Shown here: positions 27,590-38,790 of the stretch, piece by piece
Layout: each line of letters starts with the position of its first letter
Position numbering within the stretch: the stretch's first letter is position 1
NCBI GenBank assembly: GCA_013396655.1
Contig: WBMV01004161.1
Location: forward strand, 572,084 to 636,083
Origin: Campylorhamphus procurvoides
Lineage: Eukaryota; Chordata; Aves; Passeriformes; Dendrocolaptidae
DNA length: 64,000 nt
Reading direction: 5' to 3'
Made by a program: the position numbers and the translations under genes
Notes under the pieces: model-generated
What the model was told of the DNA's origin: nothing
Seen by the model: only the letters and a program-made list of their open reading frames with translations
The model's database searches: none

Positions 27590-27800
27590 GAGGATGGGAA
27601 ATGCGGATGAAAAGGTGGCCAAGGGTAAGGGGAGGGAAAGTGTGAACAGCAAAGGAGAGAGGAAAGGAAGAGGTAAAATAGCGAAAGAGGAAGAAAGAGT
27701 GCAACAGGCAACTAAGAGAAACTGATCAAAAATGAAGAAAGCAGAAGGGAGGAGAGAAAAAAAGAGAGAAAGAGCGAAAAGGAAAAGAGGATGCGCTCGG
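27590..27800 (+). repeat. Purine-rich (GA) tract upstream of PRRX1
   Basis: About 200 bases of the plus strand consist almost entirely of A and G (GGAAAG, GAGAGG, AAGAAAG and similar), with few pyrimidines. It is not a clean microsatellite. On the PRRX1 sense strand it reads as a polypyrimidine tract at or just upstream of the 5'UTR. Such tracts can form H-DNA or bind GAGA/CT-binding factors; no function is shown here. Confidence 0.5.
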
Positions 27801-30800
27801 AGCTCCTCAGGCCAGCAAGGAAAGGAGTCCCAGCAGCGTGTCCAGCACAGGTAGAGGTGTGGGAGGGACCCCCGCCCCTCGGCGCAGAGGGGCAGCAGGG
27901 CTGGCGGCAGGAGGGGCAGGGTCCCCCCGGCCAGGAAAGGCTTCCCGGGGGCTGCAGCCGGGGCTCCGAGCTGCCACAGCCAGCCCACAATTTCCATCCC
28001 CCCTGATCTGGGGAAAGAACATTTGATGCCATCAAAGGGCTCCAGATTGAAAACAGATGTGCTTCCCTGAGTCTCTCCATGCATTTAATTAAGGCACAGG
28101 CATGGAGGAGACATTTTCATCATTAGTTTGCTTTCAGGCCCCCCTTCTGGTCCCAGTTTACCCTTTGCAGGCTCAAAGACCCAAATGAGCATGGCAGGGC
28201 TGTGGGGCTCTGCTGTCCTGAGCTTGGGGAGTGAACAAAGCTGGTGGGCACTGTCTGGAAAGGCCAGAAAACACACTGTGGCAAGGTTGTGCAAGTGCGG
28301 AGAAGTGTGTGGGTCTAAACACACCCAAAATGCTGTGTGTGCATCTATGTAAGAGGCAGTGAGTGCCTTGTTGTATGTGTGCCTTATGGCATAGTGGCAT
28401 AGCCCATTTTCTGCATCTGAGGGAGCATTTGTGTGTGTTGTCCTGTGATATGACCACATGTTAGATGGGGAAGCAGCTGTGTCTTCACATGGGTGTGTAA
28501 GGCTGTATCTGGCTGGCTTTTTTATGCTGGCATCTTGTACCCTGGCTCTCAGGTACTCTGGGTTTAGGCAAGGCAGGGTGGGTGGTTACCTGTATACACC
28601 TCTGTGGGCTGTCCAGAGCATGAAATGCCCTTTCCTTGGTGAGCTGGGTTTTACTCTCTTTCTCCCTGTTCAGCTTCAAATGGATGTTGCAACTGACCTG
28701 GCTTTTCTGAGCGGGTGCTGCAGAGCCCCAGCCATAACCATCCCTTTCCACTGGCAGCAGGGTCTGCTCTGAGCCCCAGATAACCTGTGCTGTGGGGGTG
28801 ACAGCAGAAGCCACAGAAACCACAACAATAGGTCTCTGTGCCACCTTCACCACCATCCTCACTGACATCCCATGTCTAAGGGCATCCTTCAGACAACCCT
28901 CCCTCTCCCAGCCATGGGTTTGGGAGTGCAGCCCAGCACCAGCAGACAGCCTGGAAAGGTGGTGAGGGGAGGCATGTTGGTGCTGTGGGTGACCACATCA
29001 ATGTCACAGAGGGAGAACACTACCTGCAGGGCAGTAAAGGGGCCCAGCTCCAGTGGCTTTACCCTGAAGTGAGTCCTGGGTGCACCCCACACACACAGCA
29101 CCCACAGGCTGAATCCCAACGTGGGATGCCAAATTCACAACCTGAAATTGATCTAAACACCTCCTTTCCCAACACTACTGGATTTCTGTGACTGGGTGGG
29201 AGGGAGAAGTTGAACCCAAGGGAAACTCTTCCAGCTCTGTCCCAGAAGAAAGAAGACTGGGAAGAGTGAGGGGCCTCTGAGACTGCACTAAACATTTATC
29301 TTTCAGTTTGCTGTGACCAGAGAGGCAATGTGGAAATGAGTGTGGTAGGAACCTCCCAGGCTCTGACAGGTATAGTGCCTGTGCTGCCACCTCAGCTTAT
29401 GAACTGCCTTTTTCCCTAGATCCTCCATAGTGCCTTTAGAACCAAAGCAATGCTGCCTTGTTCTTGACCTGCCAGAGGGAAGAATTAGTGCAGCATCCAT
29501 GATACTCTGCTCATGGTTTGCCTGTGGAAAGCCTAAGGAAGGTCCAATTAGACATAGCGTCAGGGGAAAAAACAACCCACCAGAAGAAAGTAGTGGGATG
29601 TGCTCTTTGTATCAGGGTGTCCTGTTGTACTGGGGATCAGCTCAAGGTTGAGGGAGTCAGTGGGATGGGTGAAGGAACCTTTCCATGTGCAGGAAATAAG
29701 TCACATGAGAAGAAAGTGAAGGACCAAAGTGGCCCACAAAGATCATAAACAAAAGACAAACAGAAAAGAAAAAATCAGATGAGGAGAGTGAGGGATGAAG
29801 GACACACTCTCTGAGCTCCTGGGAGTGCAAATCAAGGGGTCCCAGGGCCCTACAGAGCTGCACATCTCAGTTCTGCCACTAAAACAGAAGTAGGACCATC
29901 TTAACAGGACAGGCATGGGAGATCCCTGCATTAGCAATTTCCTTTAGCTTGATTCGAAGTTGTAGTAAACTTCAGGTTAGAGTACAGGCAGATATTATCA
30001 CCTTACCTCACTTCTCAAGGGTATTTGCCTTCTAATATTCACAAGCTCCCCCCTTCAGCAGCAAAGGCAGATGAGGATGGGACACTTGTCACCCATCTCA
30101 GATGCATCATTTCTTCCTGCACAACTGCCAGCCCATGTGATCCCTGTGGGGCCTCCAGGAGTTCCTGCAGAACAAAGAGCCACAGGGCAGGAATGAGCCA
30201 CACCATGGCCTGCTGTAACCCAAGGATCTCCACACACCGCCGGTTTTGAGGGGGAAACTGATGCAAAGGCAGCTTGTCCCCAGCAACAAATCCAAAGTGG
30301 AGGTGATGGGATACCCCAGTTCTCATGACCCTGAGGCTGGGAAGGACTGTCACGCCACAGATGGCCCATGACAGCAAAGGCATGTGCCATTTCAACATCC
30401 CACAGGCCCTCAAGCAGTAGGTTAGACATTTCCCACCTCACCATTGGCCTGATGTCCAACTGAACAGGCAGCTCCCCTTCCCCACCATCCTCCCATCCCA
30501 CCTTTCCTCTCCAGTGTGCACCTGCCTGGCAGCTGCTTACAGCCCCATCCCTCCCCTTCCCAGCTGCCCAACAAATGGTTGCCTCCCACTCACAGTCCCA
30601 GCAAGGCAAGAACCTCTGAGCCTCTTGTGCCAGGGGAGAATAGGAGAAAGCCTAAAGGTCCTGAAATAGGCAGAAATCTGCCAGGTAAAGCACCCACAGC
30701 TGAAAGGCCAAGCCATACACCCCAGAGAGCAACCAGACCCCAGTTTGGCCTTTCCTACTCCCCAAAGTGGTTAATACTTTGAAGGACATGAATGAGACTC

Positions 30801-33800
30801 ACAAGCTGGAGCCCTTCCTCAAAACCTATCTCCTATTCTGTGACCATGTTTGACACTCAGAGAAAGTGAGGCAGAAACCACAAACTCTCCCTGGTTGCAT
30901 AAAAAGAAGGGGAAAACCAAAGATCTCCACCTCTGCAGATGACCAGCATATTTTGCTTCTGCTTTCTCTTCTCATAGAAAATTACAAGCTCAGCCTGCAG
31001 CACCAGTGAGAAAGTCCCTAACTTGAATATTTTCTTTGATTCTTAAAATTTCCCATGAAACTCAGCACTGGCTGTTCCCATAGATCCCAGCTCCAATACA
31101 TAGGCTGCCCAAGTACTTCACAAGCCCCCAGAAACATTCCCCTCACCTTCACATCTGCCTGGGCTTTGCAGTACCACAGTCTTGGGGACAGTCTTCAGGT
31201 ACAACAAACAGGACCTGACAACCTTCCCAAGGGTCTTGTAGCCAACAAGAAGCACCCAGAGCAGACGAGCAGCTCACACTCCCTGTGGGATGCAGGAAGG
31301 CACCAAGCACTGAGGAAGCCAAACCTTCACATGCCCTGCTCCCACATTCAGCTTTCCTGCACTGACAACCAGGTCACCTGCCCTTCCCAGCATAGATTAC
31401 CCCCCCTTCTTTCAGGTGCCCTAAATATCTTCTCTAGTTGAGGTTGAAAATTAAATAAAGTAAGTAGAAGTAGCTGTGGAGGCTGTGACACCCAGGTATG
31501 GGTGCTCAGCTGGCTAATCACAGAATGAAACTCAGGTGAAGCAGTTTGCTCATTGAGGGAAAGGAGTTTGGGCTTCTCTTGCTGCCTTATTTTCACGAAA
31601 CTTGTCAGCATGTAAAGGCTTAGAGCCCTTTTTTGGTCTGCCAAAGTTGTTTCACCCTAGCAAATGAAAAATAAAATTAAAAAAATGATAAAAATTGCAA
31701 GAGGGCAGTGAGAAGCAGGAGCTGACAGCCAGAACCACTGGACAAACTTGTGCCTTTAGGAGACCCAACCAAAATGCATATGCTATTTAACCCTGCACCA
31801 TCCAAGGCACTCAGCATGTTTGAGAAGAGCTGAGTGCCTTCCAGTCTTGCTCTCTTGAGGACCTGGAGAGGTTTGGAGGGCAGGAGGGCACAAATGATGC
31901 TTACTCCTCTCCTAGGCCCACAGTGGCAGCTGCTTGGGAGAGGGAGGGCTCCAACATAGACCTCGACCCCTTTGCACCTCAAAACATCAGCCATGGCTCC
32001 TTAGGCCTCTCCTTAGGAGAGACACTGATTCAGAGCATCTTCCCTGGCTGCATCCACACTCCCATCCCCTGCCCAGTGACATCTCCACTGCTGGACTCTC
32101 ACTGATGCCCAGCTGCTGGGGAGCCAAATCAGAACTCTTTTACCCTGAAAAGTTTTCCTCCACTCATTCCATCATGCTGGTTCACTTTAGTGTCTGGGCT
32201 CAAGCCCTTGTGCACTTGCCCCAGCCAGGGCTGGCTAAGAACTGTGTGGAGCTGGAGACAGAGAGCACCTGCAGGAATATGTGTGTGCATAAAGGTGCCT
32301 GACCTTACACGTGTGGGTGTGTGTGCCCAAATTCGGGTCTGGAGCCAAACCTCTCGCCCACAGACTCCTGCTACACACTTGGCCCAAAGCTCCCTCTTTT
32401 CTTTCTTCCCCTCTGGAGGTGCATTATTACATCTGTGGGGATCAGGTAGTCCACAGCCATTCCAAGCTGTAAACTCAACATCAGGGTTTTTTTAATCCCA
32501 AACATCTTGATATCATCTGGAAATGCCACAAGCAGTTTATAATTAGGGTTTAGCATGCAGATTAATACCAGCAGCTCCAGGGTGAACAGACCATCAGAGT
32601 CTAATCAAAGCTTAAATGGGGCAGCAATTTAGTACTGAGATTTATTATTCCACTGCACAATATTTTGAACCAGGGGCTGAGTTCACATCACACACAATCA
32701 TTCCTGGAAGTGCTATCACATCTCCAGTCAAAGCAAGGTGGCTTGTTACTGGTTCCTGGAGGTGATAAATACTAGAGTTCGGGAACTAATTTAGGAATAT
32801 TGCAGCATTTTCACTGCACAAGATTGAGAACCTGGGGCAGGTTGCACACATGCCCAACTCATTGGGCTCCAGCCCACGTGGATGGTGGGGAAGGCCACGC
32901 ACTTGCATTTTTTTTTTAATGTGTATGAGGTGTAATAAGGGAGGTGCCTCAGGATTCCAGCTGGGGGGGTTGTGTTTGCCATCTCCTCTGGCCATGTCTG
33001 GGTGAGGGAGGATGGAAAGGTATGGGTTACTCGAGGCAGGGATAAAGCTGCCTTCCAGCAACAGAACCATCCACTGGGGACTGGTACCAGGTAGGAGACT
33101 TGGTGACCTGCTCAGCTGGGGGCTGGGGAGGGAGTTCTGGGCCAAATACAGCCAGGGACAGCTCCTCCTGAACGGTATTTCTGCCAAGCCCCATCTGGAT
33201 GACGCCCAGGAGTGCTCCCAAATCTCAGAGGTTTGATTTTCAGGGTAGGGGCAGCTGGGCTGTCTGTGCAGTACCTGGGTCGGGGCTTTCACTAGCAGGA
33301 CTCCTACCTGTCCCAGTCTGCCTTGGCCAGACCTCTCCCCACCCAGTCAGGGCTGGAGCCCTTCCCTTCCCTTGCCATTTATAAACCACAAGTGGAGGAG
33401 AGGGCTGGGAGGGTGCAAATTTGTTCATCAGTTTGTCTGTACAAGTCCCAGTTTTTAGATTTCAACAGCTGCCACCTCGTTTTCAACAGAGATGACAGGC
33501 ACATTCACCAGCTGCCAGTGGCAAGAACAAGTTTCCTATTTTCTTTCTCCATAAGCTTTCCACCAAGTGGAACAGGGACTATGAAGAAGGGAATATCCTA
33601 ATCTTCAGCCTAAATGGTCTGTGAACCTGAGCTAGAGCTCAGCTCTTCCCTTCCCTGGTTTTGCTCTTGCCAGGCTGTGCCTGTCAGGCTGCATACTCAC
33701 CTACAGTGACAACTACCTGGTGGCACTGAGAGGGCCACCAGGACCTCCACCCACTGCCCCCTGCCCCGGGCAGGCCAAGCTAAATTAGGGAGGGCTAAGC

Positions 33801-33839
33801 CGCATGTTCCCAAGGGCTCAGACTTGAGCCGGCTCCAGG

Positions 33840-35620
33840 GCCGGCTGTGTAAGGAGCCGCGGGTTTGGATAAGCCAGCAGTTTAACCGGGGTTTTATTAC
33901 CAGGCAGGGTAACAAAAGCACTCAGAGGTCACCCGGGAACTTTAATCAGCACCGAGGGTCACTGGATAGCAGGGTAGGAGGGAGGAGGGTAGGGCCCAGG
34001 GCATGCAAATAAATAAATAGATGTATTGAAACCACCTCTGTTCCTCCAAGTGAGCTCCTCTCTGTCTCTCTCCCCTTCTCCAGGCACACGCTCTGCTCCT
34101 TATAATCAGACATTCAAGTGGCCCTAATTTCCCCAGCAGAAACTCCAAGATCTCCTGCAAATTTAACTAAGAAGTTTATCCACAAGGTTTGGTTGGGTTT
34201 TTTATTTTAAATCCCTCCCTGCTGGAGATGAAAGTTCAGTCTGCTGGACTGCTCCTGGGCTGGGTATCAGATATCCCTAACCCTGGAGAGAGAAAGCATC
34301 CCATCAGCTTCTCTCCCCTGCAGGAATAGAAAAAAAAAACCCACCACCTCCCATAATCAGAGTCTGGGCAGACAAATTGGCACCACTGTTTTCGCCTGTT
34401 CTCCCTCCACCCCCCCTTTTTTGGAAGAGGACTAACCCTTCAGAGCACAGTCACAACTCACAAATATTTGTGGGTATTATATTGCAAGAGGGAAAAAAAT
34501 CCAAAGGAAGGTAACTGTTAAAAGCTTAGTCCCTCTCCCAAGGAAAGCAGCTTTATGCACGTCCATAAATCTCCTTTGTAAATGGCCATTAAAATTGCGT
34601 CTTGTTTAATTTTTTTTTTTAATCTCGTTTAAACACTTTTTCTCATCTTGCAAACGAATGATGTCATTGGCAGGCCCAGTAATGAACTGGAAAAAAAAAT
34701 CCACTTTCTAATGTTTTGGGGTCTCTCTCTAAAAGCAAACCCTTCCATACCAGTCTGCTAATCCAGCCAAAATATATTCTTAAGCATGTGCTTAACAACC
34801 AGCTTGTGTTTAAGTGCCTCGCTCCCACATCTGTCCACACTCATCTCCGTGCACAAACGATGTGCTTAAAGCGAGGAGGGTGTTTAAACTGCGGCAGGAT
34901 GGGAGTCCCTGGCTCTGCCTGCTGAGCTCTTGGACTGCTCATGGCACTGGCAACACACTGGGACAGAGACCCCACAGCAGCTGCACGGGGTGCCCTGACC
35001 CACTCTCTCGTGGTCACTGACTGGTCCTCTGTCTGCTTCTGCAATCTAGAGCTCGATGTCCTCAGGCTTCCCTGCACTGCTGCCTTCCTTCTAACAGCTG
35101 GGGCCACCTCTTCCTTTTGTCCCCTGTCCAGAGGACAAGGCTTTCTCCAGATGCCACAGCACAAGAGCATCACTAACCTGCACACCCAAAAACATTGTTT
35201 GGTTGAAAGGCTCCTTGCTGGCTACTTCTGTTTGGTTTTGGTGTGTGGCTGGGGTTTTTAGTTTTTCTTTTATTTTTTAATTTAATTTTTTTTCAAGCTG
35301 TTTTAATGAAGTGGAAGCAAAACCAAATAGCAGGCTGAGCAAATGGGGAAAAATAAATGCAAGACTTGCAAATGAATAATTGGTGTGTTTTTAATTAAAA
35401 AGCGGTTAACTGTTTCGGGGTGAAGAGCGTGGGTTTGGGCTGACACCGCCTGAACCCTGGAAAGAGCATGTTAAACTGTTCACCATACTGTGGGTTAAGA
35501 AAATGGGAAATAAATACATCACAGCCCCTTGGAAAACTAAACCATCTTTAGGGCTCAGCTGTAAACTTTCTTCAGCAATTTATTAGAGTTCCAGAAAACA
35601 CTTGTTGAGTAGCCTTGGCC
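33840..35620. promoter_or_regulatory. Candidate enhancer cluster 6-8 kb upstream of PRRX1
   Basis: Unique, mostly AT-rich sequence has clustered developmental motifs. These include an octamer-like ATGCAAAT (34003-34010), CCATAAATC and GGCCATTAAAATT near 34563-34595, TAATTG/TTAATTAA near 35376-35398, and CGGTTAACTG at 35403-35412. Parts keep CpGs in an otherwise AT-rich context. There is no ORF of note and no transposon. The position upstream of PRRX1 fits a mesenchymal enhancer, but the call is by inspection only. Confidence 0.28.
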
Positions 35621-35965
35621 TGTAATAAATATCAGTCCTTGTTTGTTTGTTTTTGTAATGGGAACAAAACCACATCTTTTTCTTTCTCAAGTGGGTAATT
35701 TAATGACATGGCAAGAAACACATTCATTGTCCAGAGTACCCGGAGAAGATTGCCACAGAACTTGCAGTTCAGTGGTAAGAGGAGGAGAGCAGGGCCAGCT
35801 GATACCCAGCACGGTTTCAGGGGAGATTTCTGTGATGGCACATCCACTTAGGCTGGAGCTGACAGAGATAGCACTGGGATTGTCATTGCAAAGAGGAGGA
35901 GGAGACGGGTCCTGCTGTGGAAGGCAGTTCTTACCTCACTAGGAGCATTGGAGGGGAAAGGCAGA

Positions 35966-36000
35966 GGGAAGGGAAGGGAAGGGAAGGGAAGGGAAGGGAA
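35966..36000 (+). repeat. (GGGAA)7 microsatellite
   Basis: Seven uninterrupted GGGAA units are directly visible, flanked by related impure units (GAGGGGAAAGGCAGA before and GGGGAC after). It is a simple pentanucleotide repeat in intergenic DNA and is likely polymorphic in length. Confidence 0.95.
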
Positions 36001-38359
36001 GGGGACTTGTCTGGGCCACCCAGCAGGTCCCAGGTGGCAGCAGCGACTGAGCTGGTCCATCTGTCCTCATGGTCTCTCCCAACTCAAGCTCCAGTCTGAA
36101 AACATCAGTGCTTTCTACTAGAGGCTGAAATACTTCAACATTTCTTGCTCTGCAGGTTGTCACCCCTTCTGAGGGCACTTGCCCCGGCCTCAGTGGTAGG
36201 AGACAGATAATGGCAATGATCACAAGAATGTCTGGAGGTGACCCCTTGTGAGAACAGCGAGTGCTTGTGAGAATCCATCCCCTCCTGTGCCCCCTTCTTT
36301 GGAGTCTGCCTTGCAGAAAGAGAAACAGGAGTCAATCCTTTAAAATCAATTCTTGGTGGGTTTGGATTGCCCATGCCCTGCATTTAGGGTGTCCTGGCTT
36401 TGGATTTAACACTAGAAAAGTCTCTGAGCTGAAATAGATAGATTGTGGAACTATCCAGATGAGCAATTAGCCCGTGCTCTTCCAGGGACAGCCCAGCATT
36501 TGTGGTCAGCAATAAAGGAATCCGATGGCTCTCAAGGCACAGACTCTCATTCCTCCAAGCCCTTCCTGAGGGGCACAATTAGCTGAGGTGATTAAAGCCA
36601 CGGCTGGCTCTGGGGCAGGAGAGCCAGATGCAACCAGGTAAGTCCTCCAAAGCCAATCCCTTGGAACCGAGGTGTTGGTTACCTGATTTGCAGCAGATCA
36701 GGTAGGAATCAGCCATTCCTGTCCACAAAGCTACATCGTACCGTGAAACAGCCAAAGCCTCTTCTCTTCTTACATGTCTCTGAGGGAGATGAAATCCATA
36801 TGGCCCAGAGAGCGAGCACAGGCTAGGGATGGAAGGAAGGACAGGAACAGCATTTCTTCAGGACAGAAGACAATGGAAACGTTTCCACTCATTCCAATAG
36901 GTTCTGAGTCAGCGGCTGCAACCAATTTTCCTCCTAAATGGACTTCCATATGTCTAAAAAACTCTTGCAAGTGCTGGAATTTGTTACAGAACAAACCTGT
37001 GCTTTATTACTCTGCTCCCTGATTCCCAGTGTTTCTCCCTTTAAATTCCTTGGTCAGCCATTGCTGGCCTTTGGGGTTCACTTCTGAGAAATGCATTCAT
37101 TTCTAAAGCAAACATTTCCCATGGAACAGGCAGAGTAAAACCTCCCCCCTCTGCTCCCACACTTCACTTTGCTTTGCTGGGAACTTGTGTCTTTGGGTTC
37201 ATCAGAAAAATGGGGGCAGAGGAAAGCACAGGGTGGAAAATCAAGATTGCCAGACCTGAAACCTTCTCTGCTTTACAGATTGCCTCTGAAACACAGAGCA
37301 GAGCTGATTTTTACCAGAAATTTGTCATTTGCCACATCTCTAAAAATAGAAGAGATTTTGCCCTCTTTGTGACAGGAATATTTAAGGACTTTCCTGTTTT
37401 CTTCTTTCATTAAATGGAAACAAAAACTGGCAGAAGTGGACTTGTTTCATTTTCATCAAAAACTATTTGGTATGGACAGAGGGTCACTTTCATGCCCACG
37501 ATATCCATGCTCTGCACTACAGGCACAGGGATTTAGGAAACATTGCACCATTTTCAATAGTGGGTTAGGGACTACAAGGGACATTTGCATGACCAGCTTC
37601 ACATCCATTATTGAGTACTATCAGTAAAGGTCAAGCAGCTAAATACCTTGAATCTCATTCCGAGGTGTCAATGAAAGCCAGGCTTTCTACAATGTCTTGA
37701 AAATGTGGCTTAAGTTTGATTAAGTTCCTAAAACCTAGCAGAACTTTGAGAACTTCCTCCTAATGCTACACTGAAACAGCCATATATTTTCTATTATCTA
37801 TTTTCTATTTCCTTGCAAGAATGAGAACACAGGAAGAAAGTTCCAAAGCAACTCCCACAAGGAACATCCCCGAGGCCCCATTTAATTCATAATTTTAAGA
37901 AGTTTCTACGTTTCCAAAGTATTTTTTAGTCGAGGCTAACTTTAGTTTAAGGGTGTTGGTTCAAAATGAAATCTCAAAACATTTCATTAGAATACAAAGC
38001 CAAAACACTCGGATTTCTTTTTCTTCCTTTGCCAGAACAGTTTGTCAAACCGATGTGAATTCACAAACATTTTCAGCCACCCCAAAGCACAGTCTTTGCC
38101 AAATAAATAGGTTGCCTAAAAAAGAAGTACTTGTCCCGTTCTAAGAATAAGGATAAAATCCATCCGTGATTTTAAGTGCTCAGACTGAACAATGATGAAG
38201 TATTTGCCATGATGATAGAAGAAAAAAAGAAATAAACTTTGCTTATGACTTCACATATACATTTATATGTACCTGAAATTCATACACACACACGGCCTTT
38301 TCCATCCCACACGAATGTTTTCAACACAGAAAGAGTAAAGAGAAGAGGTTTAGTGCTGA

Positions 38360-38790
38360 TTAGAACAAAAGTCGCACTGTACCTTACAGATTTCAGCGTG
38401 TCTCATTAAAACTGGGCTCCCAATATACATATCCTTTAATAAATAAAGCTTAAGGTACATAAACACTGCAGCGGATATAAATTATTTTAACCAAAGTATG
38501 TACGATAAAAAAAAAAGGAAAATTACTGGAACACCGTGATCCAGGGCATTTTACAGTAAATTGGACTTCATCAGCGGTTTTGCATTTTTATTTGATTTTG
38601 GAGTTCCTCCACTAAAGCTGCAAGTTTTGTAGAGTTTATTTCACACCTTGTAATTTCAAACGTTACACTCCATCGAAATTCCTCTCAAAAAACGGACCCG
38701 AGTAATTAATGTCTTTGGGCTCAGCGTTCGTTATATCCCACTAGTGTGAAAATTCATAAAAATAAGACATGGGATTAGGAGCTTAACAGC
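38360..38790. promoter_or_regulatory. Candidate conserved non-coding block upstream of PRRX1
   Basis: About 430 bases of strongly AT-rich unique sequence keep isolated CpGs (AGCGG near 38471, TACGATAA near 38501, ATCGAAATT near 38674, TCGTTATATC near 38728). They also have homeodomain and MEF2-like cores (CATTAAAAC, TTTAATAAATAAAG, AAATTATTTTAA, GTAATTAATG). This texture is common in deeply conserved developmental enhancers. Conservation could not be tested, and no ORF or mobile element is seen. Confidence 0.3.

Larger units (their letters stand above)
25110..28020. promoter_or_regulatory. PRRX1: CpG island over the PRRX1 5' end
   Basis: Sequence on both sides of the 26765-27412 gap is strongly G+C rich with abundant CpG, unlike the depleted flanks. 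It surrounds PRRX1 coding exon 1, as expected for the promoter island of a developmental homeobox gene. Many long frames cross this island on both strands; they result from the lack of AT-rich stop codons and are not genes. The core promoter and transcription start probably lie inside the gap or just to its right (27413 onward), because transcription is leftward. Confidence 0.75.

Noticed and set aside
26193..28084. Very long minus-strand frames (385-503 codons) across the PRRX1 gap
   Set aside because: They are long only because N bases contain no stops. Only the PRRX1 exon 1 portion has protein identity.
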